From assembly GCF_030913655.1 (NCBI RefSeq), contig NZ_CP133189.1, positions 1,364,001 through 1,428,000 of the forward strand: a stretch of DNA of 64,000 bases. Reading direction: 5' to 3'. The position numbers and the translations under genes were made by a program. Position 1 is the stretch's first letter; every line of letters begins with the position of its first letter. This stretch comes from Clostridium sp. MB40-C1. Its GTDB lineage: Bacteria > Bacillota > Clostridia > Clostridiales > Clostridiaceae. The notes under the pieces are model-generated. The model saw only the letters and a list, made by a program, of their open reading frames with translations. It did not search any database and had not been told where the DNA came from. Below are positions 1 to 6,614 of the stretch, one piece after another.

Positions 1-1
1 G

Positions 2-1723
2 GCAGCACAATGTAGAGCGGAAGCTGATTGGATTGTAGGTTTAAATATTACAAGAGCTCTTACTTGTAAGCATAATGCCCAATTAACAGCAGGTAGAGTA
101 CAGTCATCAACACTTGCCATGATAGTTAATCGTGAAGAAGAAATAAAAAATTTCAAACCACGAGATTATTTTGTAATAAATGCAAAGACCAAGGGTTTTA
201 CACTTCAATGGAAAGATAAAAATAATAATAGTAATATTTTTGAAGAAGATAGGGCAAATAAAATTCTTTTAAAAACAAAAAGTAAAGAAGGAAGTGTAGT
301 TGAAGTTAGTGAAAGTGCTAAAAAGCAATTTGCCCCTGCATTATATGATTTAACAGAGTTACAAAGAGATGCAAATAGAATTTTTGGATATTCAGCCAAA
401 CAAACATTATCTATAATGCAAAGACTATATGAAAATTACAAGATATTAACTTATCCTAGAACAGATTCAAGATATATTTCTACTGATATAGTAGCTACAT
501 TACCAGAACGATTAAAAGCTATTTCAATAGGTAATTATAAAACTTGTGCCACGGAAATATTAAAGGGTAAGATAAATGCTCATAAGAGCTTCGTAGATAA
601 TAGTAAGGTAAGTGACCATCATGCAATAATTCCAACAGAAGAAAGAGGGAAAATATCCCTTTTAAGTAGTGAAGAAAAACATATTTATGATTTAGTAGTT
701 AAAAGATTTTTAGCTGTGATGCTACCACCATATGAATATCTACAAACTACTATAAAAGTAAACATTAATGATGAGATTTTCATGGCAAAGGGAAATGTAA
801 TAAAATCAAAAGGGTGGAAAAAGGTATACGATAGATCTGATGATTTAACAGAAGATGAGGATGAAAAAGATAGTCAAGTGTTACCCATAGTAAAAAAAGG
901 TGACAAGTTAAATATAACTTTAGTAGAAAGTAAAAAGCTTAAAACAAAAGCACCCGCAAGGTTTAATGAGGGTACTTTATTATCAGCAATGGAAAAACCT
1001 CAAAAACATGTAGCTGTAGATAAGGTTTCTGCTAAAACATTAGGAGAAACTGGTGGTATAGGAACCGTTGCTACAAGAGCTGATATAATTGAAAAACTAT
1101 TTAATATGTTCTATATAGAAAAAGATGGAAAGGAAATATTGCCTACATCAAAAGGAAAGCAACTTATAGAACTTGTACCAGAAGAATTGAAATCGCCATT
1201 AATGACTGCTAAATGGGAACTTGAGCTAGAACTTATAAGCAAAGGCAAGAAAGATCCAAGGAATTTTATAGAGAAAATGAGGAAATATGCAACTGAATTA
1301 GTTCAAGATGTTAAGAAAAGCAGCGATAAGTTTAAGCATGACAATCTTACGGGTAAAAAGTGTCCTAAATGTGGCAAATATATGTTAGAAGTTAAAAGCA
1401 AGCATGGAATAATGAATGTATGTCAGGATAGAGAGTGCGGTCATAGAGAAAATATAAGCAAATTTACTAATGCAAGGTGTCCGGAATGTAAAAAGAGGTT
1501 AGAGCTCAGGGGACATGGAGAAGGTCAAATCTATATTTGTCCAAATACAAACTGTAACTTTAAAGAAAAGGCATCATCATTTAATAAAAGATTTAATAAT
1601 AAGAATGATAAGTTAAATAAAAGAGAAGTTCAAAATTATATGAATAAAATGAAAAGAGAAGCCGAAAAAGATATAAACAATCCATTTGGAGAATTAATGG
1701 CTATGTTTAATGATAAAAAGTAG
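2..1723 (+). CDS. topB: DNA topoisomerase III, 5' end outside window
   Basis: Type IA topoisomerase, which cuts one DNA strand through a 5'-phosphotyrosine and passes the other strand through the gap. The reading frame is open from base 2, so the first ATG in the window (119) is internal: the codons before it encode RAEADWIVGLNITRAL and GRVQSSTLA, typical of the family core. The catalytic tyrosine lies in TYPRTDSR (Tyr codon 452-454). Further on come H-H-A-I-I-P-T and GGIGTVATRA motifs. The C-terminus carries two four-cysteine zinc-finger-like modules (CPKCGKYM...C...C and CPECKKRL...C...C), normal for clostridial TopB. The N-terminal Toprim region is missing only because the window begins here. 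The gene ends just before a strong terminator. Confidence 0.95.
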   Translation, partial: AAQCRAEADWIVGLNITRALTCKHNAQLTAGRVQSSTLAMIVNREEEIKNFKPRDYFVINAKTKGFTLQWKDKNNNSNIFEEDRANKILLKTKSKEGSVVEVSESAKKQFAPALYDLTELQRDANRIFGYSAKQTLSIMQRLYENYKILTYPRTDSRYISTDIVATLPERLKAISIGNYKTCATEILKGKINAHKSFVDNSKVSDHHAIIPTEERGKISLLSSEEKHIYDLVVKRFLAVMLPPYEYLQTTIKVNINDEIFMAKGNVIKSKGWKKVYDRSDDLTEDEDEKDSQVLPIVKKGDKLNITLVESKKLKTKAPARFNEGTLLSAMEKPQKHVAVDKVSAKTLGETGGIGTVATRADIIEKLFNMFYIEKDGKEILPTSKGKQLIELVPEELKSPLMTAKWELELELISKGKKDPRNFIEKMRKYATELVQDVKKSSDKFKHDNLTGKKCPKCGKYMLEVKSKHGIMNVCQDRECGHRENISKFTNARCPECKKRLELRGHGEGQIYICPNTNCNFKEKASSFNKRFNNKNDKLNKREVQNYMNKMKREAEKDINNPFGELMAMFNDKK

Positions 1724-1730
1724 AAAATGT

Positions 1731-1772
1731 AAAAAGGTGTGCTAAAACTTATTAACTTGCACACCTTTTTTG
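1731..1772 (+). terminator. Intrinsic terminator of topB
   Basis: An 11-bp stem (AAAAGGTGTGC with GCACACCTTTT) is followed by a T run, starting 8 bases after the topB stop. Confidence 0.9.
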
Positions 1773-1808
1773 TTTAATTAAGATGTATACTAAACATAAA
1801 TGATTATC

Positions 1809-1843
1809 ATCTTCATATGTTCTTCAAATAAAACTGATATTAT
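1809..1843 (+). promoter_or_regulatory. Promoter with tandem 11-bp-spaced box, copy 1
   Basis: CTTCAT at 1811 and CTTCAA at 1822 form a direct repeat with 11-bp periodicity. The second repeat starts exactly 16 bases before a -10 hexamer (TATTAT, 1838-1843). No TTGACA-like -35 is present, which suits activation by an OmpR/PhoB-type response regulator. It lies about 95 bases upstream of the NlpC/P60 gene. The same architecture recurs at 3102, 3737 (minus strand) and 5673. The 16-mer ATCTTCATATGTTCTT is identical here and at 5671-5686. Confidence 0.6.
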
Positions 1844-1935
1844 ATGAGAAATATGCTGTTTAAATAAAAAAAGGATGATGTGTATTAGTTTATTAGTATA
1901 TAGTTTATAAACTGAATTTTTAAGGGAGGAAGGCG

Positions 1936-3021
1936 ATGAAAGAATTTCAATTAATAAAAAAAGTATCAACATATCTTGTATTAGCATTTATGGTGGTAGT
2001 TTCCGTATATAAACCAGTTTTTGCTCAGCCTACGTCTCAGCAAAGAGAAGATAAAAGGTTTGAAATTGAACAAAAAATAGAAAGTTTAGACATGCAAATT
2101 GAAGAGATAATGACTAAGATAGAAGATAATAAAAAGGAAAGTATGAGAGTTCAAAAAGAGATCAAATCAACAGAAAGAGATTTAAATCAGGCAGAAGAAA
2201 ATATTAAAAGTAAACAAGAATTGTATAATAAAAGAATAAGAACTATGTATATGAAAGGAACTGTAGGATATTTAGATGTAATTCTTGGAGCTAAAGATTT
2301 AAGTGATTTATTTCAAAAGATTCAAGTAGTAAAAAAAATAACCAAATTAGATAAAAAAATATTTAAAGAGTTAAAACAAGAAGAACAAAATCTAAATAAA
2401 AAAAAAGATAAATTAAATAATAAAAATAATGCATTAGTAACATTAAATAATGAAAATAATAAAAAATTAAATAAATTAAAAAATAATAAAGAGATACAAA
2501 AAAAGTTAATTCAGGAACTAGAAAGACATGATAGATTAATTGCAACTTCGGTAGAAGTAGTACAAAGTGAAAATAATAAAAATCTAGAGAAGATAGAAAC
2601 TAAGATTAAGAAAGATACACATTCTACAGTTACAACACCTAGACTATCACGAGGAGCTACAGAAGTTTCGGGAGATACAGTAATAGCTTACGCTTCTAAA
2701 TTTTTAGGTACACCTTATTTATGGGGTGGGACAACGCCAACAGGGTTTGACTGTTCAGGTTTTACTCAATATGTGTACAAACATTTTGGAATATATATAG
2801 GAAGAACGACTAAAAATCAAATATATAATGGTATTGGAATTTCAAGAGATCAGCTTCAACCTGGAGACTTAATTTTTTACGGAAAAGGAGGAATACCAAG
2901 CCATATGGGCATTTACATTGGTAATGGTATGTATATACATTCCCCAAGAACAGGAGATGTTATTAAAATATCACCTTATGATAGAAAAGATTACATAACT
3001 GCTAGAAGAGTTATAAGATAA
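1936..3021 (+). CDS. Secreted NlpC/P60 peptidoglycan hydrolase with coiled coil
   Basis: Predicted exported cell-wall endopeptidase of 361 aa. A signal peptide spans residues 1-31 (hydrophobic core, then PVFAQ). Residues ~35-210 are a long Lys/Glu/Asn-rich coiled coil like that of PcsB/CwlO-type hydrolases. Residues ~245-361 form an NlpC/P60 domain with the catalytic Cys in FDCSGF, His in SHMGIYIG and a further His in YIHSP. A clear SD (GGGAGGAAGG) sits before ATG 1936. The gene stands alone, with the tandem-repeat box promoter upstream and a terminator downstream. Family members cleave stem peptides between D-Glu and the diamino acid; the physiological role here is unknown. Confidence 0.92.
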   Translation: MKEFQLIKKVSTYLVLAFMVVVSVYKPVFAQPTSQQREDKRFEIEQKIESLDMQIEEIMTKIEDNKKESMRVQKEIKSTERDLNQAEENIKSKQELYNKRIRTMYMKGTVGYLDVILGAKDLSDLFQKIQVVKKITKLDKKIFKELKQEEQNLNKKKDKLNNKNNALVTLNNENNKKLNKLKNNKEIQKKLIQELERHDRLIATSVEVVQSENNKNLEKIETKIKKDTHSTVTTPRLSRGATEVSGDTVIAYASKFLGTPYLWGGTTPTGFDCSGFTQYVYKHFGIYIGRTTKNQIYNGIGISRDQLQPGDLIFYGKGGIPSHMGIYIGNGMYIHSPRTGDVIKISPYDRKDYITARRVIR

Positions 3022-3022
3022 A

Positions 3023-3052
3023 GAGATGGGCTATATAGTCTATCTTTTTTAT
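3023..3052 (+). terminator. Terminator after NlpC/P60 gene
   Basis: An AGATGGGC / GTCTATCT stem (with G-U pairs) is followed by TTTTTT, directly after the stop codon. Confidence 0.75.
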
Positions 3053-3101
3053 TTTTAATTCTTTTATTAAAAAGATAAATATTTTATCTGATTACCACAA
3101 G

Positions 3102-3134
3102 TTTCATACAATCTTCATAACAATTAGTTATTAT
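3102..3134 (+). promoter_or_regulatory. Promoter with tandem 11-bp-spaced box, copy 2
   Basis: TTTCATA at 3102 and CTTCATA at 3113 are direct repeats 11 bp apart. The -10 TATTAT (3129-3134) begins 16 bases after the start of the second repeat, the same geometry as copy 1. The first downstream gene is the LDCC peptide at 3256. Confidence 0.6.
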
Positions 3135-3255
3135 ATGTTTAAAGAAACAAGTATTTTATTTAAATTTAAATCTCTATAAGTGAAACGATAGAGCAAATAT
3201 TATTATAATTAATTGTTTTATAGTGGATAAAATAATTATTAAGGAGGAATATATT

Positions 3256-3417
3256 ATGAAAAATTTTATAAAAGAATATTTTAAAAACACCATAAAAAGA
3301 ATGGTAAAGGAGAATGAAAAATCCTTTGGAAATGGAAAGCTAGACTGTTGTGATTTAAATACAGCTAGTAATGGAAGCAAAAAGCTAATACCTAAAACAA
3401 GTAAAGAGAAAGAATAG
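3256..3417 (+). CDS. Small LDCC-motif putative metal-binding peptide
   Basis: A 53-aa basic protein. An in-frame start at 3223 exists, but the strong SD AAGGAGG at 3241-3247 places translation at ATG 3256 (MKNFIKEYF). The central motif GNGKLDCCDLN has vicinal cysteines, as in the small LDCC-motif proteins annotated near heavy-metal P-type ATPases in clostridia. Here an ATPase remnant follows after 5 bases, which fits that association. No signal peptide or membrane segment is visible; the N-terminus may form an amphipathic helix. A metal-binding or chaperone role is inferred only from the CC motif and the neighbour. Confidence 0.7.
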   Translation: MKNFIKEYFKNTIKRMVKENEKSFGNGKLDCCDLNTASNGSKKLIPKTSKEKE

Positions 3418-3422
3418 ATCCA

Positions 3423-3608
3423 ATGATGAATCCTAAAAACTTTACTTTAATACAATTAATATTAGTTACAAATGTTATGATAACAGTTTATAAGTTTTTT
3501 ACAGTTATAGTTGTTACAAATAATATAACACAAGATGAGCTGCTACAATTAACGGTTTTATCAGAAAAGGGATTAGAACATCCACTTGGTGAGGGTATAG
3601 TAAAATAA
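3423..3608 (+). pseudogene. Remnant of heavy-metal P-type ATPase
   Basis: The C-terminal half of this 61-codon frame reads NNITQDELLQL...EKGLEHPLGEGIVK. That matches the stretch of CopA/CadA-type P1B ATPases just after the DKTGT phosphorylation site, ending in the nucleotide-binding His-Pro motif. Everything before and after (membrane helices, DKTGT, GDGxND) is absent. The N-terminal ~25 codons resemble nothing I recognise. The frame is closed by a stop and then a terminator. I read it as an internal scrap of a deleted copper/cadmium pump that once followed the LDCC gene. Confidence 0.75.
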
Positions 3609-3645
3609 AAAGAAGCCTATATGCAAAAACAGACTTCTTTTTATT
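3606..3645. terminator. Bidirectional terminator
   Basis: AAAAAGAAG (3607-3615) pairs with CTTCTTTTT (3634-3642), with A/T runs on both flanks. It can stop plus-strand transcripts from the LDCC unit and the putative minus-strand small RNA. Confidence 0.75.
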
Positions 3646-3730
3646 ATTAAGAATGAATGTAAATTTTTGAGAATCACATTTACAAAAGACTATTAATCAA
3701 TTTAAGGATGGATATTGATTAATTTTCTAT
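3606..3730 (-). ncRNA. Candidate small RNA with C-rich loop
   Basis: No minus-strand reading frame of note exists here, yet a well-formed promoter (3737-3769) points leftward and a terminator lies about 115 bases on. The implied transcript would fold into three hairpins: a 9-bp stem (3692-3700 with 3715-3723), a 7-bp stem (3658-3664 with 3678-3684) and the terminator. On the RNA strand the 14-nt loop of the first hairpin reads UAUCCAUCCUUAAA, which is complementary to Shine-Dalgarno-like AAGGAUGG. C-rich loops of this kind are typical of trans-acting sRNAs. Expression is unproven. Confidence 0.45.
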
Positions 3731-3736
3731 ATGAAC

Positions 3737-3769
3737 ATTATATCATTGAGATATGTAGAAAATATGAAG
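3737..3769 (-). promoter_or_regulatory. Promoter with tandem 11-bp-spaced box, copy 3
   Basis: On the minus strand CTTCAT (3769-3764) and CTACAT (3758-3753) are 11 bp apart, and TATAAT (3742-3737) begins 16 bases after the start of the second repeat. This is the same geometry as copies 1, 2 and 4, but no protein gene lies downstream. Confidence 0.55.
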
Positions 3770-3837
3770 AAACTAATAAAAAAATATATATTTTCAATAA
3801 AAGAAAATTTCAGATTTTATAGAGAAAATATTTAATT

Positions 3838-3884
3838 TAAAAACAAAAACAGTCAGTAATAGTAAAATTACCAACTGTTTTTAC
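3838..3884 (-). terminator. Terminator of the DUF326 gene
   Basis: AAAAACAGT pairs with ACTGTTTTT (within 3845-3882). On the minus strand a T-rich run follows, just past the stop codon at 3892. Confidence 0.7.
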
Positions 3885-3891
3885 AGACTGT

Positions 3892-4239
3892 TTACATACC
3901 AGACATTTTTCTACATTCATCTGCACATGTACGGCATTCATCTGCACATTTTTGACAATGCTCATCTCTAAACATTTCACATTCTTTAGCACATTCATCA
4001 CAAACAGTAGCACACATTTTACAATGTTCTTTTGCAAATTTTCCATTCATGGACATAATACCTGATGACATTTCGCACATTTTTGCACATTCAATTAATA
4101 TCTTTACGCAATTTCTTCTGTTATTTAAATCAGGTTCATTCAGACATGCCTCAAAACATTCATAACATGCTTGAGCACATCTATTACATTCATCAATACA
4201 TTTTTGATAGTTGTTTACAGTCATAGTTGCTACACCCAT
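3892..4239 (-). CDS. Cys-rich DUF326 / copper-storage-like four-helix protein
   Basis: A 115-aa protein with 19 cysteines, mostly in CxxxC/CxxC steps along predicted helices (KCIDECNRCAQACYEC, then CADECRTCADEC). This matches the DUF326/Csp four-helix-bundle copper-binding family, whose members line the bundle core with Cys thiolates that bind many Cu(I) ions. There is no signal peptide, so it should be cytosolic (Csp3-like). ATG 4239 follows a good SD (AAAGGAGTG) on the minus strand. Its position next to the LDCC peptide and ATPase remnant supports a copper or thiophilic-metal role. Metal identity is inferred. Confidence 0.88.
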   Translation of the reverse strand: MGVATMTVNNYQKCIDECNRCAQACYECFEACLNEPDLNNRRNCVKILIECAKMCEMSSGIMSMNGKFAKEHCKMCATVCDECAKECEMFRDEHCQKCADECRTCADECRKMSGM

Positions 4240-4285
4240 TTAAAACACTCCTTTTTATTTTAATTATTCATACGAAATTTAGTAT

Positions 4286-4822
4286 ATGAAAAATAAGTTT
4301 CTTTATACGCAGGATATTAATAGATATAATGATGAAGAAAACTTCATTCTCTATGTAGTGTATACTTTAATTAATTGGTTTATTTCATACTTATATTTTA
4401 AAGCTCCATCTATAGTTTCTCAAAAACCCACAATATTAGTTAAAAGCGGAAAAGTAATAAAAGATAATCTTTCAAAAGTAAAGTTAACAATTGATAATTT
4501 ATTTTCCATATTAAGACAAAAAGATGCGCATAATTTAGAACAAGTAGAGTATTTAATTGCGGAATCTACAGGAGATTTTAGTGTAGCTCTAAATAGCAAT
4601 AGTCTCCCTATAACTAAATTAGATGTGGCAATGGATCCTTTAAGTGATACTTTGTCTCAAATTCTTATTTATAAAGGAAAAATAGATGAAAAAGTTTTAA
4701 AAAAGAGTTCATTGAGCTATGATTGGATTGATAATGAACTTAAATCTAATAATATAGACAATGTAGATAATATTTATTTAGGAATTTTAACTTCTGATAA
4801 AAAATTATATGTAAGTGCATAG
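4286..4822 (+). pseudogene. N-terminally truncated DUF421 (YetF-like) protein
   Basis: The 178-codon frame aligns with the second half of DUF421/YetF membrane proteins: one hydrophobic segment (FILYVVYTLINWFISYLYF), then the cytoplasmic repeat domain (KPTILVKSGKVIKDNL...). The two N-terminal membrane helices present in the next gene are missing, and no SD precedes ATG 4286. It ends 10 bases before the start of the intact paralogue at 4833, so the pair looks like a tandem duplication whose first member lost its 5' end. It could still be translated, but I treat it as decayed. Confidence 0.65.
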
Positions 4823-4832
4823 GAGGCGTTTT

Positions 4833-5537
4833 ATGCCCAAAATTTTTGGTGTTGTAAAAGATATTTCATTATTTGGATATTTAATAAGAACATTTCTAGT
4901 TGGTATAATAGCTTTTTTAGTAGGAAGATATATTTTAAAAAGGGCTGTAAATCAGCTAACAGCATATGATTTTGTATTAGTATGGATACTAGGAGCTCTT
5001 ACAGTTGCACCATTACTAGATGGAGAGGTTTCTTTTACATATATAAATGTTCCTTTATTAACTTTATTTTTTTTGCATTATATTATTACTTTAATATCTC
5101 TAAAAAACAGAAATTTATCTTTATTTTTCAATGGTAAGCCCATAATTATGATAGATGATGGGAAAATAATAAGGAATAATTTGAAAAAACATTTTATAAA
5201 TATTGACTTACTTATGAGTGAGTTAATGCTTAAAAATATTTTTGATGTTTCAGAGGTTAAATATGCGATTCTAGAACCAAATGGACACTTTAGTATTATA
5301 AAAAAAGAATCGCATAGACCAGTTAATCCAACAGATTTTAAATTATTTGCTAAACCTATAGATTTACCTTTAATTATTATTAATGATGGTAAATTATTTG
5401 AAGAAAATTTAATTAAATTAGGAGTAGATAAAGAATGGCTTATGAATAATCTCGCTATGTATAATATAGATGATATAAGAAATATTTATCTTGCTACTAT
5501 AGATAGTTCTAAAAAATTATATATTGCTAAAAAATAA
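4833..5537 (+). CDS. DUF421 (YetF-like) membrane protein
   Basis: A 234-aa protein from ATG 4833, chosen because AGGAGGCG lies 5 bases upstream; the longer in-frame start at 4815 would overlap the preceding frame. Three hydrophobic helices occupy residues ~15-90. They are followed by a soluble domain with the family's paired beta-rich repeats (KPIIMIDDGKIIRNNLKKH and LPLIIINDGKLFEENLIKL). Family members (YetF, YdfR/S) associate with the spore or cell membrane, and their function is poorly known. It matches the family's normal length of about 230 aa. Confidence 0.88.
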   Translation: MPKIFGVVKDISLFGYLIRTFLVGIIAFLVGRYILKRAVNQLTAYDFVLVWILGALTVAPLLDGEVSFTYINVPLLTLFFLHYIITLISLKNRNLSLFFNGKPIIMIDDGKIIRNNLKKHFINIDLLMSELMLKNIFDVSEVKYAILEPNGHFSIIKKESHRPVNPTDFKLFAKPIDLPLIIINDGKLFEENLIKLGVDKEWLMNNLAMYNIDDIRNIYLATIDSSKKLYIAKK

Positions 5538-5662
5538 TAATATATAATAAATAATTAATAGAATTTATAAATATTACTATCTAGAGCTAAACCTCTATTT
5601 TCCATAGTAACGTTAAGGATATTGTAATTATGAAGCAATGTGATGGCATAAATTTTAAATAT

Positions 5663-5705
5663 TTTCATGTATCTTCATATGTTCTTTATATAAATAAAGT
5701 ATAAT
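5663..5705 (+). promoter_or_regulatory. Promoter with tandem 11-bp-spaced box, copy 4
   Basis: CTTCAT (5673) and CTTTAT (5684) lie 11 bp apart, with a possible third TTTCAT at 5663. TATAAT (5700-5705) begins 16 bases after the second repeat. The 16-mer at 5671-5686 is identical to that at 1809-1824. The next gene starts at 5761. Confidence 0.6.
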
Positions 5706-5760
5706 GTTATTAAAATATAATAGCTTTCTGAATTAAGGAAAGCAAATTGGGGAGGGAAAT

Positions 5761-6048
5761 ATGAATTGTCATAGAGATAACAGAAAAAATCAAGATAATT
5801 GTAATCATAGCCCATTGAAGCATATGTTACACATGATTCTTTGTTGTGGATTACCTATAGTTATTATAGGCATTTTACCATTTGTATCTAGATTTAATCC
5901 AAGTACTGCTAGTATACTATCAAAGATAGCACCTTTTATATGTCCATTAATGATGTTGGGAATGATAGCAATGATGTTAAGGGGCAATAAAAAGAAAAGT
6001 TGTTGTGATGATACATGTGAAAAGCATAATAATAAATTATTTGATTAA
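5761..6048 (+). CDS. Small Cys/His-rich two-helix membrane protein
   Basis: A 95-aa protein of unrecognised family. The N-terminus is His/Cys-rich (MNCHRDNR...NCNHSPLKHMLHM). Two hydrophobic segments follow (MILCCGLPIVIIGILPFV and a second ending MLGMIAMMLRG), then a C-terminal SCCDDTCEKH cluster. ATG 5761 is preceded by GGGGAGGG. The cysteine pairs on both termini and the shared promoter box with the LDCC-peptide gene suggest metal handling at the membrane. This is inference from composition and context only. Confidence 0.75.
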   Translation: MNCHRDNRKNQDNCNHSPLKHMLHMILCCGLPIVIIGILPFVSRFNPSTASILSKIAPFICPLMMLGMIAMMLRGNKKKSCCDDTCEKHNNKLFD

Positions 6049-6092
6049 TAATATTTATAAAAACTAATCGATCAGTAAATACAAATTATTAA

Positions 6093-6128
6093 GAAAAAGA
6101 GAGTTCTAATAAGAGCTCTCTTTTTAAT
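6093..6128 (+). terminator. Intrinsic terminator
   Basis: AAAAAGAGAG...CTCTCTTTTT stem extended by TTC/GAG, loop TAATAA, then T-rich sequence. Confidence 0.85.
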
Positions 6129-6130
6129 TT

Positions 6131-6187
6131 GAGGAAATTGCATAATTAAAAACTTAGAATGCGAAATGCAAATTATGCAATTTCCTC
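6131..6187. repeat. 57-bp inverted-repeat element, copy 1
   Basis: Perfect 17-bp arms (GAGGAAATTGCATAATT at 6131-6147 and its reverse complement at 6171-6187) surround a 23-bp centre. The pentamer AATTT lies directly outside both ends and could be a target duplication. A second, slightly diverged copy is at 11139-11204 with a different centre, so the arms are a dispersed repeat, possibly miniature mobile-element ends. The 6049-6431 gap otherwise holds a terminator and the mgtE leader. Confidence 0.65.
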
Positions 6188-6348
6188 AATTTAACAATAA
6201 ATTGTTTGCATGTATTAATATTTATGAAATAAATAAAATTAGAAGGTTTTATATAAAAAACGTAATCAATTATTAAATTCGTGTCATATGATAAAGTACG
6301 ATGTTATTTGTCATAATATTATTCTTGTGTTAATATTTAAATATGACA

Positions 6349-6388
6349 AAAACTTAGATTTCCTCTAGATAGTGGAATCTAAGTTTAT
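6349..6388 (+). other. Hairpin in mgtE leader region
   Basis: AACTTAGATT (6351-6360) pairs with AATCTAAGTT (6376-6385) about 45 bases before the leader ORF. No M-box (ykoK) consensus is recognisable, so its role, if any, is open. Confidence 0.4.
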
Positions 6389-6431
6389 TTAAGCTTTCTC
6401 TACAAAATATCTTTTAAGGAAGGTGATAGTT

Positions 6432-6614
6432 ATGGATAGTGGGCCTAGTCCGATTATAGACAAGTATTATAAAAATAAAATAAAGAACACCATAACTATC
6501 AAAGATATGGTGTTAGTGGGAGCTGAGTTAAATGAAGAAAGATTTAGAAAAAATATTATGTCTTATCAAGGAAAAAAGATACACAGAAGTAAGGAAAATA
6601 ATAATAAATTTTAA
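6432..6614 (+). CDS. Possible leader ORF overlapping mgtE
   Basis: A 60-codon frame beginning MDSGPSPIIDKYY. Its SD (AAGGAAGGTG, 7 bases from ATG 6432) is stronger than that of mgtE, and it overlaps the first 83 bases of mgtE in another frame. Inside it a 9-bp hairpin (AACACCATA with TATGGTGTT, 6486-6514) sits just before the mgtE start. Proline codons near the start recall Mg-sensing leader peptides such as mgtL, but the family is different. It may be a genuine translational-coupling or attenuation leader, or merely a chance frame. Confidence 0.4.
   Translation: MDSGPSPIIDKYYKNKIKNTITIKDMVLVGAELNEERFRKNIMSYQGKKIHRSKENNNKF

Noticed and set aside
3174-3380. Minus-strand frame opposite the LDCC peptide gene
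   Set aside because: Hydrophobic low-complexity translation of AT-rich DNA without SD.
6290-6350. TTTGTCATAA / TATGACAAA segments as further copies of the recombinase palindrome half-site
   Set aside because: Similar 9-10-base strings also occur near 30850 and 34443, but without the paired arm and 6-bp core, so chance or promoter-like sequence is more likely.
6240-6531. M-box (Mg2+) riboswitch before mgtE
   Set aside because: Looked for because mgtE is a common target, but the leader lacks the conserved GC-rich core sequences; only simple hairpins are seen.
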